A DNA stretch of 64,000 nt from Acidicapsa acidisoli (lineage in GTDB: Bacteria > Acidobacteriota > Terriglobia > Terriglobales > Acidobacteriaceae), in the NCBI RefSeq assembly GCF_025685625.1, contig NZ_JAGSYI010000001.1, positions 1,674,001 to 1,738,000 on the forward strand, written 5' to 3'. Every line of letters begins with the position of its first letter. Position 1 is the first letter of the stretch. Under the pieces are notes generated by a model that had not been told where the DNA came from, ran no database searches, and worked only from the letters and a program-made list of their open reading frames with translations. Shown here piece by piece: positions 54,594 to 62,527 of the stretch. A program made the position numbers and the translations under genes.

Positions 54594-55592
54594 ATGGCAG
54601 ACCACGAGAGTGAATTGGAATTGGAACTTGAGGATGAATTCCACGAGGGTGAATTCGAAGGCGAGGATGAGGCTGGTCTGGAAGGTGAAGGCTGGCTGGG
54701 CGCTCTGGGCAGCCTGCTTGGCGAGAGCGAATACGAAGACGAGTACGAACTCGAGGATGAGTTCGAAGGCGAAGATGAGGCTGGTTTGGAAGGCGAGGGC
54801 TGGCTGGGCGCTCTGGGCAACATCGCAGGCAGTCTCCTGAGCGAAGGCGAAGAGGAGTACGAGGGGGAATATGAGGACGAATTCGAGCAATTTTCGTTTG
54901 GCAGCTTCTTCAAGAAGGCGCTTCCGGTTCTCAAGAGGGTCGCGAAGGTCGCGGCTCCGATTGTCGGCACGGCGATCGGCGGCCCAATTGGCGGCAAGCT
55001 TGGCTCGCTGGCTGCGGGAGCTCTCGAAAGCGAATACGAGGACGAGTATGAGGGCGAGTTCGAGGACGAAGCTGAGTCGGAAGTAGCCCACGAGATTGCT
55101 TCTCACGAACTGACGCACAATGAGGCGATGGCGGAGATGATGGCCGAAGCCGCATCGCACGAAGCGCATGAAGGCGAGGCGGAAGCTATGGCGGGAGCCG
55201 CATTTATGACGGTCATTTCGCCCCGCGACCGGAGAGCGCTACGGCGCATCCTGCCTCACCTTACACGTGGCACGGCTATTCTCACTCGTATCCTTCGCCG
55301 TCGTCGCAGCACACGTGCTGGAGTTCGGGCGGTGCCGACGATCATGCGCCGCACAGTGAAAAGCTTGAAGAGCCAGGCCGCGAAGGGCGTAAAGATCACG
55401 CGCCAGAGAGCGGGACAGACGGCGGCGAAGCAGGTCCGCAGCGTGCTTGGCAATCCGAAGGCTGCTGCAGCCGCTATCCGGCGTAACGCAAAGGTCAGCA
55501 GCGTGTACAAGCGGCCAACGCGTGCGCGCCGCCGGCCCGCAGCGGTAACTACCGGCACGACACGCCGTCGCCGACGCAGCAGTTTGCGGTAG
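54594..55592 (+). CDS. Tripartite acidic / hydrophobic / basic protein, paralog 1
   Basis: 332 residues, no family that I can name. Residues 1-98 are almost all Glu/Asp with Tyr, Phe, Gly and Leu and hold two copies of EDEAGLEGEGWLGALG (residues 24-39 and 60-75), a 36-residue tandem duplication. Residues 101-145 are cationic amphipathic then Gly/Ala-rich (SFFKKALPVLKRVAKVAAPI, GTAIGGPIGGKLGSLAAGAL). A second acidic stretch (145-200) follows. From 210 onwards it is strongly basic (LTRGTAILTRILRRRR, AVPTIMRRTVKSL) and ends in RRRRRSSLR. There is no signal peptide. HELTH at 171-175 looks like a zincin motif but is probably chance. AAGGAGG (54579-54585) supports the start. Confidence 0.85.
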   Translation: MADHESELELELEDEFHEGEFEGEDEAGLEGEGWLGALGSLLGESEYEDEYELEDEFEGEDEAGLEGEGWLGALGNIAGSLLSEGEEEYEGEYEDEFEQFSFGSFFKKALPVLKRVAKVAAPIVGTAIGGPIGGKLGSLAAGALESEYEDEYEGEFEDEAESEVAHEIASHELTHNEAMAEMMAEAASHEAHEGEAEAMAGAAFMTVISPRDRRALRRILPHLTRGTAILTRILRRRRSTRAGVRAVPTIMRRTVKSLKSQAAKGVKITRQRAGQTAAKQVRSVLGNPKAAAAAIRRNAKVSSVYKRPTRARRRPAAVTTGTTRRRRRSSLR

Positions 55593-55655
55593 AGATCACT
55601 CGGCCCGGGCGGGTTCGAAGCATCAAGTCCGAATCATCAAGCTGGAGGATTCATC

Positions 55656-56600
55656 ATGGCATACGAGATGGAAAGTGAACTGGAAACCGAATTCGAAGAA
55701 GAGCTTGAAGACGAATCGGAAGAGGAGATGGAAGATGAAGCCGTTCTGGAAGGAGAAGGATGGCTCGGCGCCCTCGGCAACATCGCCGGAAGTTTGCTCA
55801 GCGAGAGCGAAGACGAATACGAAGGCGAGGACGAGTATGAGGACGAGATCAGCCCGGTCCGCAAGGTCTATGCCGACGCCATGATGGAGCACCTCGGCGA
55901 GCTAGCAGCCGAAGCGGAGACCGAGGACGAGGCTGCCGAACACTTCCTCCCGCTGGTTGGAATGGCCGCCAGCAAGCTTCTGCCAGTAGTGGCCAAGGCA
56001 GTTGCGCCTATGGCGAAAAAGGCTCTGCCGAAGATTGCGAGCGCGTTGACCAAAGCCACGCCCAAGTTGACGCGAGGTGTTGGTACGGTTGCGAAAGCGC
56101 TTCATCGAAATCCTCAAACGCGGCATCTGCTTCGCGCTGTGCCTGGCATCGCACGACGCACGGTGGGCAGCATCGCTCACAAGGTCGCACGAGGCGGGCA
56201 TGTTACGCCGCGCACAGCGGTTCAAACACTCGCCCGGCAGACGCGGCGAGTGCTGGGTACGCCGCATCACAGGGCGCAGGCTCTGCGACGCCATCATCAT
56301 CTGGAACGAAGGTTCCACCGGCACGTGGGACCCGGAATGGGCCGGGCTCATGCACACTACGGGCCAGCCGCACCAGGCACGCATACGCGCTACGGCTATG
56401 GAGTTCGGCGAGTTGCTCCTGGGGCGCCTCGAGTCACAGGGCAAAGTGTCCATGCTGTCCACCACGCAGCAGGCTCAGCGCCAGCCCCGGCCGGCACAAC
56501 AACCACGCACTATGGGGCGGCCACGGCAGGACCTGGTGGTTGCTCGTGTCCTAAGTGCGTTGCTACCTACTGCCGATGCTGCGGGCAAGTCATTCGATAG
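55656..56600 (+). CDS. Tripartite acidic / hydrophobic / basic protein, paralog 2, with Cys-rich end
   Basis: 314 residues, clearly homologous to the preceding gene. An acidic first 65 residues contain LEGEGWLGALGNIAGSLLSE (31-50) once. A cationic helix-rich middle follows (LLPVVAKAVAPMAKKALPKI and ASALTKATPKLTRGVGTVAK), then the shared block LLRAVPGIARRTVGSIAHKV and TPRTAVQTLARQTRRVLGTP. Instead of an Arg tail it ends with a His/Gly/Pro/Ala-rich linker and a Cys cluster CSCPKCVATYCRCCGQVIR (Cys 296, 298, 301, 306, 308, 309) that could bind zinc. GGAGG at 55644-55648 supports the start. Function unknown; 63 bases after paralog 1. Confidence 0.85.
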   Translation: MAYEMESELETEFEEELEDESEEEMEDEAVLEGEGWLGALGNIAGSLLSESEDEYEGEDEYEDEISPVRKVYADAMMEHLGELAAEAETEDEAAEHFLPLVGMAASKLLPVVAKAVAPMAKKALPKIASALTKATPKLTRGVGTVAKALHRNPQTRHLLRAVPGIARRTVGSIAHKVARGGHVTPRTAVQTLARQTRRVLGTPHHRAQALRRHHHLERRFHRHVGPGMGRAHAHYGPAAPGTHTRYGYGVRRVAPGAPRVTGQSVHAVHHAAGSAPAPAGTTTTHYGAATAGPGGCSCPKCVATYCRCCGQVIR

Positions 56601-56630
56601 CAAGTCATTCGAAAACAGGTTAGGCGCAGG

Positions 56631-57980
56631 GTGAACTCCATGGGAACGTTGGCCGAAAAATCGCCGGATGCAATCGAGCGGGAAGGACCGGTAACACGGA
56701 GGCGACCACGTGCCCATGGGGCGGCGAACGCAGTGTTATTGCCCTGGCTGAGAGCGCAATCGATCAATGTAACGCGTCATGCGGCGGCGCTTCGTCCTTT
56801 CAAGCGCGAGGAGTTTGGTACTGGAGCGGCGATGCCGTCGGAGGGACATATTCAGGTTGTCAACGACCTGATTACGAAGCTGCGGCGCGGCCTGCTCAAG
56901 ATGTCGGAGCGGGTTCATGACTCTATCGCGACTGCGAGCGACAATCCTACCTCGGCCATGTTGCAAACAGTGGTGGCGCGCAAGGATAAAGCCCATCACT
57001 GGGTGCAGGGAATTGAAAAGATCTGGGATTTTTACTTCGAGCTCTTTGGTCAGCGCCAGGGCAAGTATGGAGATTGGTTGTTGAGCTGCGACAGGATCGC
57101 GATGGATTGCTATCAGGCTGCTTACACCGGGCTTGGGACAGCGCGCACCGTTCCTGCGCCACCGCCGTTCTGCTACATGAAGACAGGCTTTGCACCGGCA
57201 ACGATCCGGCGTGGCATTCGGATGCGGAGGTTGGGCAAACAACTAAACCCTTTTCCGTTGGTGCAGCTGCCTTATCACAGGCTGGTCAATCCCTGGACGC
57301 TTGGTGCGGTGCTGCATGAGGTGAGCCACAATCTGCAGAGCGATCTGGGGCTGAACAAGGAGATTCCGCGTCAGGTCGGTCTGCGGCTGCTCAAGGCCGA
57401 TCTTGGGCGGTCGGTCGCCTCGGTTTGGGTGCGCTGGAATCGCGAGATGTTCGCGGATATGAGCGCTCTGCTGCTGGGTGGGCCGGAGGTTGTTGGCTCG
57501 CTGATGGATGTGATCGGCCGGGCGCCCGCAGCGGTGTTTGGATTCAATCCGAAAGGGCCGCATCCGACGCCGTACTTACGGCTGCTCATCAGTGCCGAGA
57601 TGCTGCGGCGGCTCGGCTTCGAGAGAGAAGCGGAACAGTACGCACGCGCGTGGACTCGAATCTATCCGAATCCGCAGACGGGAACCATCCCGAAGGCTGT
57701 GCTGGCGACTTTTCCCAAAGCGTGTGCGCTGGCAGTGGATGCGATGTGTTTTCATCCTTTTCCATCGCTGGGAAACAAGAGCTTGTCGCAGGTCATTCGT
57801 TTTGAGAAGAAGGACCAGAAGATGATTGAGGAATCAGCAAAGCGAATGGCGGCGGGCACAGATCCGGGCATTATTCCGGAGCGTTTTCTGATTGGCGCGG
57901 CACGCTTTGCGCTCAATCACCACATGGCTCGCCCGGGCGTTATCACCGACAACTTCTACAAGGAATTAGTGAGGAGATAG
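56631..57980 (+). CDS. Zincin-like (HEVSH) protein of unknown function
   Basis: 449 residues from GTG 56631; ATG at 56640 is equally possible. NPWTLGAVLHEVSHNLQSDL places an HExxH motif at 229-233, and RWNREMFADMSALLLGGPEV (near 268-287) offers a third ligand (Glu272) in a helix about 40 residues later, as in gluzincins. No signal peptide or membrane helix is seen. Residues 70-170 are helical. I do not recognise a specific peptidase family. Because it sits directly after the two acidic/basic proteins, they are its natural candidate substrates. It is followed by the next gene after two bases. Confidence 0.75.
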   Translation: MNSMGTLAEKSPDAIEREGPVTRRRPRAHGAANAVLLPWLRAQSINVTRHAAALRPFKREEFGTGAAMPSEGHIQVVNDLITKLRRGLLKMSERVHDSIATASDNPTSAMLQTVVARKDKAHHWVQGIEKIWDFYFELFGQRQGKYGDWLLSCDRIAMDCYQAAYTGLGTARTVPAPPPFCYMKTGFAPATIRRGIRMRRLGKQLNPFPLVQLPYHRLVNPWTLGAVLHEVSHNLQSDLGLNKEIPRQVGLRLLKADLGRSVASVWVRWNREMFADMSALLLGGPEVVGSLMDVIGRAPAAVFGFNPKGPHPTPYLRLLISAEMLRRLGFEREAEQYARAWTRIYPNPQTGTIPKAVLATFPKACALAVDAMCFHPFPSLGNKSLSQVIRFEKKDQKMIEESAKRMAAGTDPGIIPERFLIGAARFALNHHMARPGVITDNFYKELVRR

Positions 57981-57982
57981 CC

Positions 57983-58534
57983 ATGGCTCTGGAAGCGACA
58001 TTTCGCGGGCTGTCTATTTGTCTCCATCAGCTGAACGATGCGCTGAATGATCTTCAAGTCACTTTAGGGGATAAGCCGCTCGATGACGAATTGGCGATGG
58101 CGGACGGGTTGGAGGCAGCGGTACTTGATGTAACCGGAACCTTGTTTGAGGCGCGGAAGGCGGCGGTGAAGGCGCGGAAGGCGGTTGGACATCCGCCAGA
58201 CCTCGACCTGGCGCGACGCTCGCTGACTCTTTGCCAGGAGCGCTTTCACCGGTTCGAGAGGCAGTTCGGTGCTGATCTGGTGTCTTACGAGAAGTTGAAG
58301 GAGTTAGTGCGGATTGGCAGAGAGCGCAAAGCATGGCTGCCATGGGCCAATACGGTGAAGTTTGGAATCGATCAGTGCAGGCTGCCGCTTGAGCGCACCA
58401 GCCAGGCGATAGCGGCTTGCTGGCAGGAACTTGCCGAGCGGTTGGGGACGGTCAATCTCTCTGTGCAGACGATCGGACAGCAGATCAAGATGCCGGATAC
58501 GACCAGGGATCGGGAGCCTGAACGTGTTACTTGA
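57983..58534 (+). CDS. Small helical protein of unknown function
   Basis: 183 residues, almost wholly helical, for example LDDELAMADGLEAAVLDVTG and FEARKAAVKARKAVGH. No motif, signal peptide or membrane segment is seen. Its start lies two bases after the HEVSH gene stop with AGGAG in front, so it is translationally coupled and probably works with that protein, perhaps as a chaperone or scaffold. No family is recognised. Confidence 0.7.
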   Translation: MALEATFRGLSICLHQLNDALNDLQVTLGDKPLDDELAMADGLEAAVLDVTGTLFEARKAAVKARKAVGHPPDLDLARRSLTLCQERFHRFERQFGADLVSYEKLKELVRIGRERKAWLPWANTVKFGIDQCRLPLERTSQAIAACWQELAERLGTVNLSVQTIGQQIKMPDTTRDREPERVT

Positions 58535-58660
58535 ATGGCAGCAAATCTGGGCGTTCAATTGGCGTATCGGACGACGAGAGCTTTGCATCCACCAAGAATC
58601 GAAACAGGAATCGACACAGAAATTGAAACAGAGGATGACCGCGGCGGAAGGAGAACGAAG

Positions 58661-60871
58661 ATGGCGACATTGAGAATCACTGGCTGCAGAGTGAACACGA
58701 CCTCGATTACGATTTCCTTCTCGGAGGCGGTTGACCAGACTACGGCAGTCGCTTTGAACTCGAGCAATGCTACGAATCCAGCTAACTACACAATTTCCGA
58801 TCCGGCGGCCGGATTCTTTGGGAATCCAACCGGGACTCTGACCGTGGTGGATGACCGATCAGTTGTGATCGCCATGCCGTCGGCGAATGCCTTCAATCCT
58901 GGCGACTGGGTCACGATCACGGTTAAAGGAATCGGGCTGGCGTCCAACCCAGGCACCTCCGCGATGACTTCAGAGTCCGTGCATCGGCAGGTTCCCAACG
59001 ACGCGCGTCGAGCTACGCGGGACGTCGAAGACGCGGTAACTTATCCGATCCTTACCGAGCAGGTGCGGTTTCCGCGCTCGGGCGGGGGGCCGACGACAGG
59101 AGTTAGTTCATCGCAAAGCGGAGCGCCTCTCGGACAAACAGCGGCGCTGGCCATCGGCGATGTTCTGGGATGGAAGGTGAGCAGCACCGATCCTAAGGGG
59201 TTTGTCGGAGCTCTCTCGCAGGCTTTCACGCTGACCGATGTTGAAGGCCACGTGGAGTCGACCTGGAATCCTCGCACGTATGCGGTGCAGACCGATCTCG
59301 GTGGCGGCATCAGCGGCGCGCAGGCCAGCCTTTACACGCGCGCGAAAGATGCGCTCGACCAGTCTCTCTCGCTGCTCAATGGGCTCTATCCACTGGACTC
59401 CGATGCCGATCCCGAATATGTGAAGGCGCTGCGAGAGATGGCACGCAGCCAGATGACAGAGATTGTCCAGGAGTTCGGAGCGGTCGGGCTGCCTTCTATC
59501 CTGCGCATCGACACTTACTTTGAGATTCTGCTGGGGCAACACCCGACGCGCCATTCGAACCCGGTGCAGTTCGATCCGGACCAGGTGAAGGGCACGCTGG
59601 GACAGTTGAGGGATACTTACGGAATCTATTTCCGCGGCAATCCGTTTAATAACTCGATCGAGGACGAACAGGATATTACGAACTTCCGCGTGATCTCCGA
59701 TTACATGACCTCGCTGCTGCAGAGTTGGATTGCCAACCGCGAGTTCTTCATTGTTTCGCCAAATCGCATTGCCTTCTTCGGCACGCAGCTTGTGCTGATC
59801 TCGCGTCAGCTCAATGTGATCGCGGAAACGGTCGATGAAGTGCGGTTCACGCTGGACTCGGTATTCATTGGGCCGAACGAGCGCCAGACTTTGCTGCTCA
59901 AGTTTACCGATCACACGCTGCCGCCGATGTTCCTCGAAGATGTACTGGTTGAGATCGAGCGATTTGTCGAGGATGAGGGACCGAGGCTGCTGCGGGATGG
60001 CGGCAAGATCTCCATAACCAACAACATTCTGCCTGTGGTGCGGTCTCTGAAGCACATGATTGAGCAGGCGCATGATCCCGAGAACAAGCGGGTATTGCCG
60101 GATGGCTTCAAGACAGCAAGAGTGCGCCACTCCCTGGACGATTTGCGGGACCAGCTTGGCGAGCTGATCAAACTGACGACGCAGGTCGAGCAGCAGGTGC
60201 CGTTCCCGGAGTACGATCTGAGGATCGACGGGGTTTCGGCTGCTTCTTCCCCGGATACCGGCGGTGACACTTACTCAGCCACGATCTCGTTCTTCGGAAA
60301 TGCGATTGACTATGGGGCCAGCGTAATTCTCCATTCGCTTGTTCCGCTGGCGACAGCCGACTATACGGTTGAGTACTATTCGGCGGAGCGGATTGATGTT
60401 ACGTTCACCTCCTTTAATCCTTCGAGTTTTCCGCTGGACAATGGAGACCACGAAGTCAGGGTTGAGAATCCTGACGGAGAACGCGCAACGTTCCGTTTTA
60501 GTGTGAACTGGGCTCTAGATTCCACCATTGGTCTCTACAGTCTTACGGTGGCGCCGGTCAATGGCGAAAGTGGGGATTACAGAAACAGTGGCTATACCGG
60601 CAGTTCCTTCGGGCAGGCAGCAGCAATCAGACGCTCTAGTGTTTCGCCAACTGCTGCGCTCCCATCTGCGCCTTCGGCGGCTCAGGGGAGTTCTGGCGCA
60701 CCAGCTCGTCCTGCTCCGGCCCCGGCTGCACCGCCCGCTCCGCCAGCGGCTACGGTTGAGCACATCGCCGCGTTGCAGAAGAAGATGGACGACATGCAGA
60801 CAGTTCACAAGAACCTCTTCGAACAGCTCGAAAGCAAAATCGCCGGGTTCTTCGAAAGAAAGCCGAAGTAA
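58661..60871 (+). CDS. 736-residue protein with Ig-like N-terminus and helical C-terminus
   Basis: Start at MATLRITGCRVNTTSITISF, preceded by AAGGAG (58648-58653); a longer frame from 58535 has low-complexity sequence and is less likely. Residues 1-110 resemble the SbsA Ig-like domain (SITISFSEAVDQTTAVALNS, PANYTISDP, VTITVKGIG). Residues 170-500 are helical, with many paired charged segments. Around 540-640 a second beta-rich domain appears (YDLRIDGVSAASSPDTGGDT, NGDHEVRVENPDGERATFRF), like IPT/TIG folds. A Pro/Ala linker (PARPAPAPAAPPAPPA) leads to a C-terminal coiled coil (IAALQKKMDDMQTVHKNLFE). No signal peptide. Probably a structural or adaptor protein of the cluster. Confidence 0.78.
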   Translation: MATLRITGCRVNTTSITISFSEAVDQTTAVALNSSNATNPANYTISDPAAGFFGNPTGTLTVVDDRSVVIAMPSANAFNPGDWVTITVKGIGLASNPGTSAMTSESVHRQVPNDARRATRDVEDAVTYPILTEQVRFPRSGGGPTTGVSSSQSGAPLGQTAALAIGDVLGWKVSSTDPKGFVGALSQAFTLTDVEGHVESTWNPRTYAVQTDLGGGISGAQASLYTRAKDALDQSLSLLNGLYPLDSDADPEYVKALREMARSQMTEIVQEFGAVGLPSILRIDTYFEILLGQHPTRHSNPVQFDPDQVKGTLGQLRDTYGIYFRGNPFNNSIEDEQDITNFRVISDYMTSLLQSWIANREFFIVSPNRIAFFGTQLVLISRQLNVIAETVDEVRFTLDSVFIGPNERQTLLLKFTDHTLPPMFLEDVLVEIERFVEDEGPRLLRDGGKISITNNILPVVRSLKHMIEQAHDPENKRVLPDGFKTARVRHSLDDLRDQLGELIKLTTQVEQQVPFPEYDLRIDGVSAASSPDTGGDTYSATISFFGNAIDYGASVILHSLVPLATADYTVEYYSAERIDVTFTSFNPSSFPLDNGDHEVRVENPDGERATFRFSVNWALDSTIGLYSLTVAPVNGESGDYRNSGYTGSSFGQAAAIRRSSVSPTAALPSAPSAAQGSSGAPARPAPAPAAPPAPPAATVEHIAALQKKMDDMQTVHKNLFEQLESKIAGFFERKPK

Positions 60872-60984
60872 GAAGCTGAACGCGGAGAGCCAAAGGCGAG
60901 GTTTGCAGGGATACCAGCAGGGTTTTGGGAGTTGCAGCGGAATTCAAGACGTGGCACGGACTACGGCAGTGAGGAGGCGCATCA

Positions 60985-62157
60985 ATGGCTTCAGAAAAAG
61001 ACTACCAGGGTTTATACGATCGCATAGCAGCTCTTCGCGAGCAGGTTGCCAGCCGGCTTTCTTCGGACCTGGTATCCAACCCCTCGCTCGCCGACGCGAT
61101 CACCAAGCAGATTGATGACATGCTGGCCTCCGTGGTGGACGCCGATTCCAGGATTCCGCCACCGCCGGACAAAGGCCTCAGTCAGCTGGCAGGCGTCGGT
61201 CCCGATGCTGCAAAAGCTCTTGGCGCTACGCGCATTCCGCAGGGTGTAGAGGCCTATGACGAAACCATTACTTCCGAACGCATTATTGCCGTCGGAGATA
61301 TGTACTACCTTTGGCAGCATGAGAAGATCGGAGTCTTTCGCGCGGTGCAGAAGCTGCAGGAGCTATTCAAAGCAGGTACGGTACGGCTGTCTTCGGGGCC
61401 TGGGGCATTTGCGCTTTATCAGTTCGATCGTCGCGATGTGCTGCGCTACACCAAGGAAGACCGTCTGGCGGCTTACCGGCGGATCTTCGGCTATGGCGGC
61501 GCTCCGGCGCCTACGGGTTCACGCGCCAACACGGACTACCACAAGCTCTTCTCTCACTTCGTTCATCAGGTCACGCTGTTCTGGCGCGACAAGCGCATTT
61601 CAGACGTAATCCGGGAGCGCGCCTATGACCCAAGTTTCGGGTCGATCGCAATTGTGCGGCGCGCGGGACTGGATCTGCGCAATAACCTCAAGTGGTTGTC
61701 GTTTGGGCACCTGAACGTACTGCGCGTTGAAGTGATGCAACTGCTCGAAGAGGCGTTCAAGATCCTCGACTCGGACGACGTGAAACGCTTGTTCGGAGCC
61801 GACACCGGCTGGGATGTGCTGGAAGAAGTTTTGATTCGCTATTTCAACGAACGGCTTGTAACTTCACCTCGTCAGCGTATGGGTGTTACGGGGCGCGAAG
61901 TGCTTCGCTGGCTGGCGCAACCGCATATTCTACAAACCACACGATCGCAGTTTGAGACGCTTTTACTGGAGATTGCAGAGCAATCCGAAGAGTGGCTAAC
62001 GAGTGCGCAGGCCATGGGGCTGGGCAAGAGGACGGGATCGCACCGGGTACTTCCTTGGGATCAGACTCAACCGACACCGATCAAATCAAATGGACGCCAG
62101 AAAGCAGGGGTTTCTCCGCAGCGAGCGCCGGCACGCGAGTTCGAGTATGAACTTTGA
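60985..62157 (+). CDS. 390-residue helical protein of unknown function, last gene of the cluster
   Basis: MASEKDYQGLYDRIAALREQ opens a helical N-terminus; residues 65-100 contain LSQLAGVGPDAAKALGA, which looks like a helix-hairpin-helix. The rest (for example FWRDKRISDVIRERAYDPSF, EEVLIRYFNERLV) is helical and ends in a basic, Pro-rich tail with EFEYEL. No family is recognised. A ribosome binding site (GAGGAGG) lies before the ATG. It is 113 bases after the Ig-like protein gene and on the same strand, so it is probably in the same operon. Confidence 0.72.
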   Translation: MASEKDYQGLYDRIAALREQVASRLSSDLVSNPSLADAITKQIDDMLASVVDADSRIPPPPDKGLSQLAGVGPDAAKALGATRIPQGVEAYDETITSERIIAVGDMYYLWQHEKIGVFRAVQKLQELFKAGTVRLSSGPGAFALYQFDRRDVLRYTKEDRLAAYRRIFGYGGAPAPTGSRANTDYHKLFSHFVHQVTLFWRDKRISDVIRERAYDPSFGSIAIVRRAGLDLRNNLKWLSFGHLNVLRVEVMQLLEEAFKILDSDDVKRLFGADTGWDVLEEVLIRYFNERLVTSPRQRMGVTGREVLRWLAQPHILQTTRSQFETLLLEIAEQSEEWLTSAQAMGLGKRTGSHRVLPWDQTQPTPIKSNGRQKAGVSPQRAPAREFEYEL

Positions 62158-62527
62158 GAGCGCACGTCTGTCACGGCCCCTGTAACTGCAAAACGCAAGC
62201 AGATGCCCTGCTTCCAGCTTGGCGAACCAGAAAGTGAGGCTGTCCATTGAACAACGATCTTTTTCGGCAGGGGCGGATACAAGTGCGCAGACCGGCCATC
62301 GTCAGCCCATCGGCCTTCCCAACCTCCGCCAGCTACGTTGGGCGCCAAAGTCGATTTGACGAGCGTTCGCGGAGGAGGTACGGGGACTGGTCCGTCCTCG
62401 GAGTTCCGGCGATGTTGCTTTGGCTTGACGACGTCGCTGCGGCTGACTGTCTCGATAACTCCTGTGACGATAACTACTGAAACGATGGCCAGGCACTCAG
62501 ACGACTTCCATACGATGGGGGTGAACC
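62158..62527. other. Intergenic region before the M20 peptidase
   Basis: 370 bases. Short frames exist on both strands, including a 156-codon one on the minus strand that covers the 3' end of the preceding gene, but none has convincing protein character. It likely holds the promoter of the peptidase operon. Confidence 0.35.

Noticed and set aside
54640-54860. CRISPR-like or tandem DNA repeats in the acidic gene
   Set aside because: The similarity is a protein-level duplication with a 108-base period inside one open frame, with no spacers.
54594-55592. HELTH at residues 171-175 of paralog 1 as a second zinc peptidase site
   Set aside because: It lies in a low-complexity acidic stretch and the paralog does not keep it.
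59108-60130. Minus-strand frame of 340 codons inside the Ig-like protein gene
   Set aside because: The composition is that of a shadow frame (His/Arg/Gln rich), and the sense gene has a good start and coherent domains.
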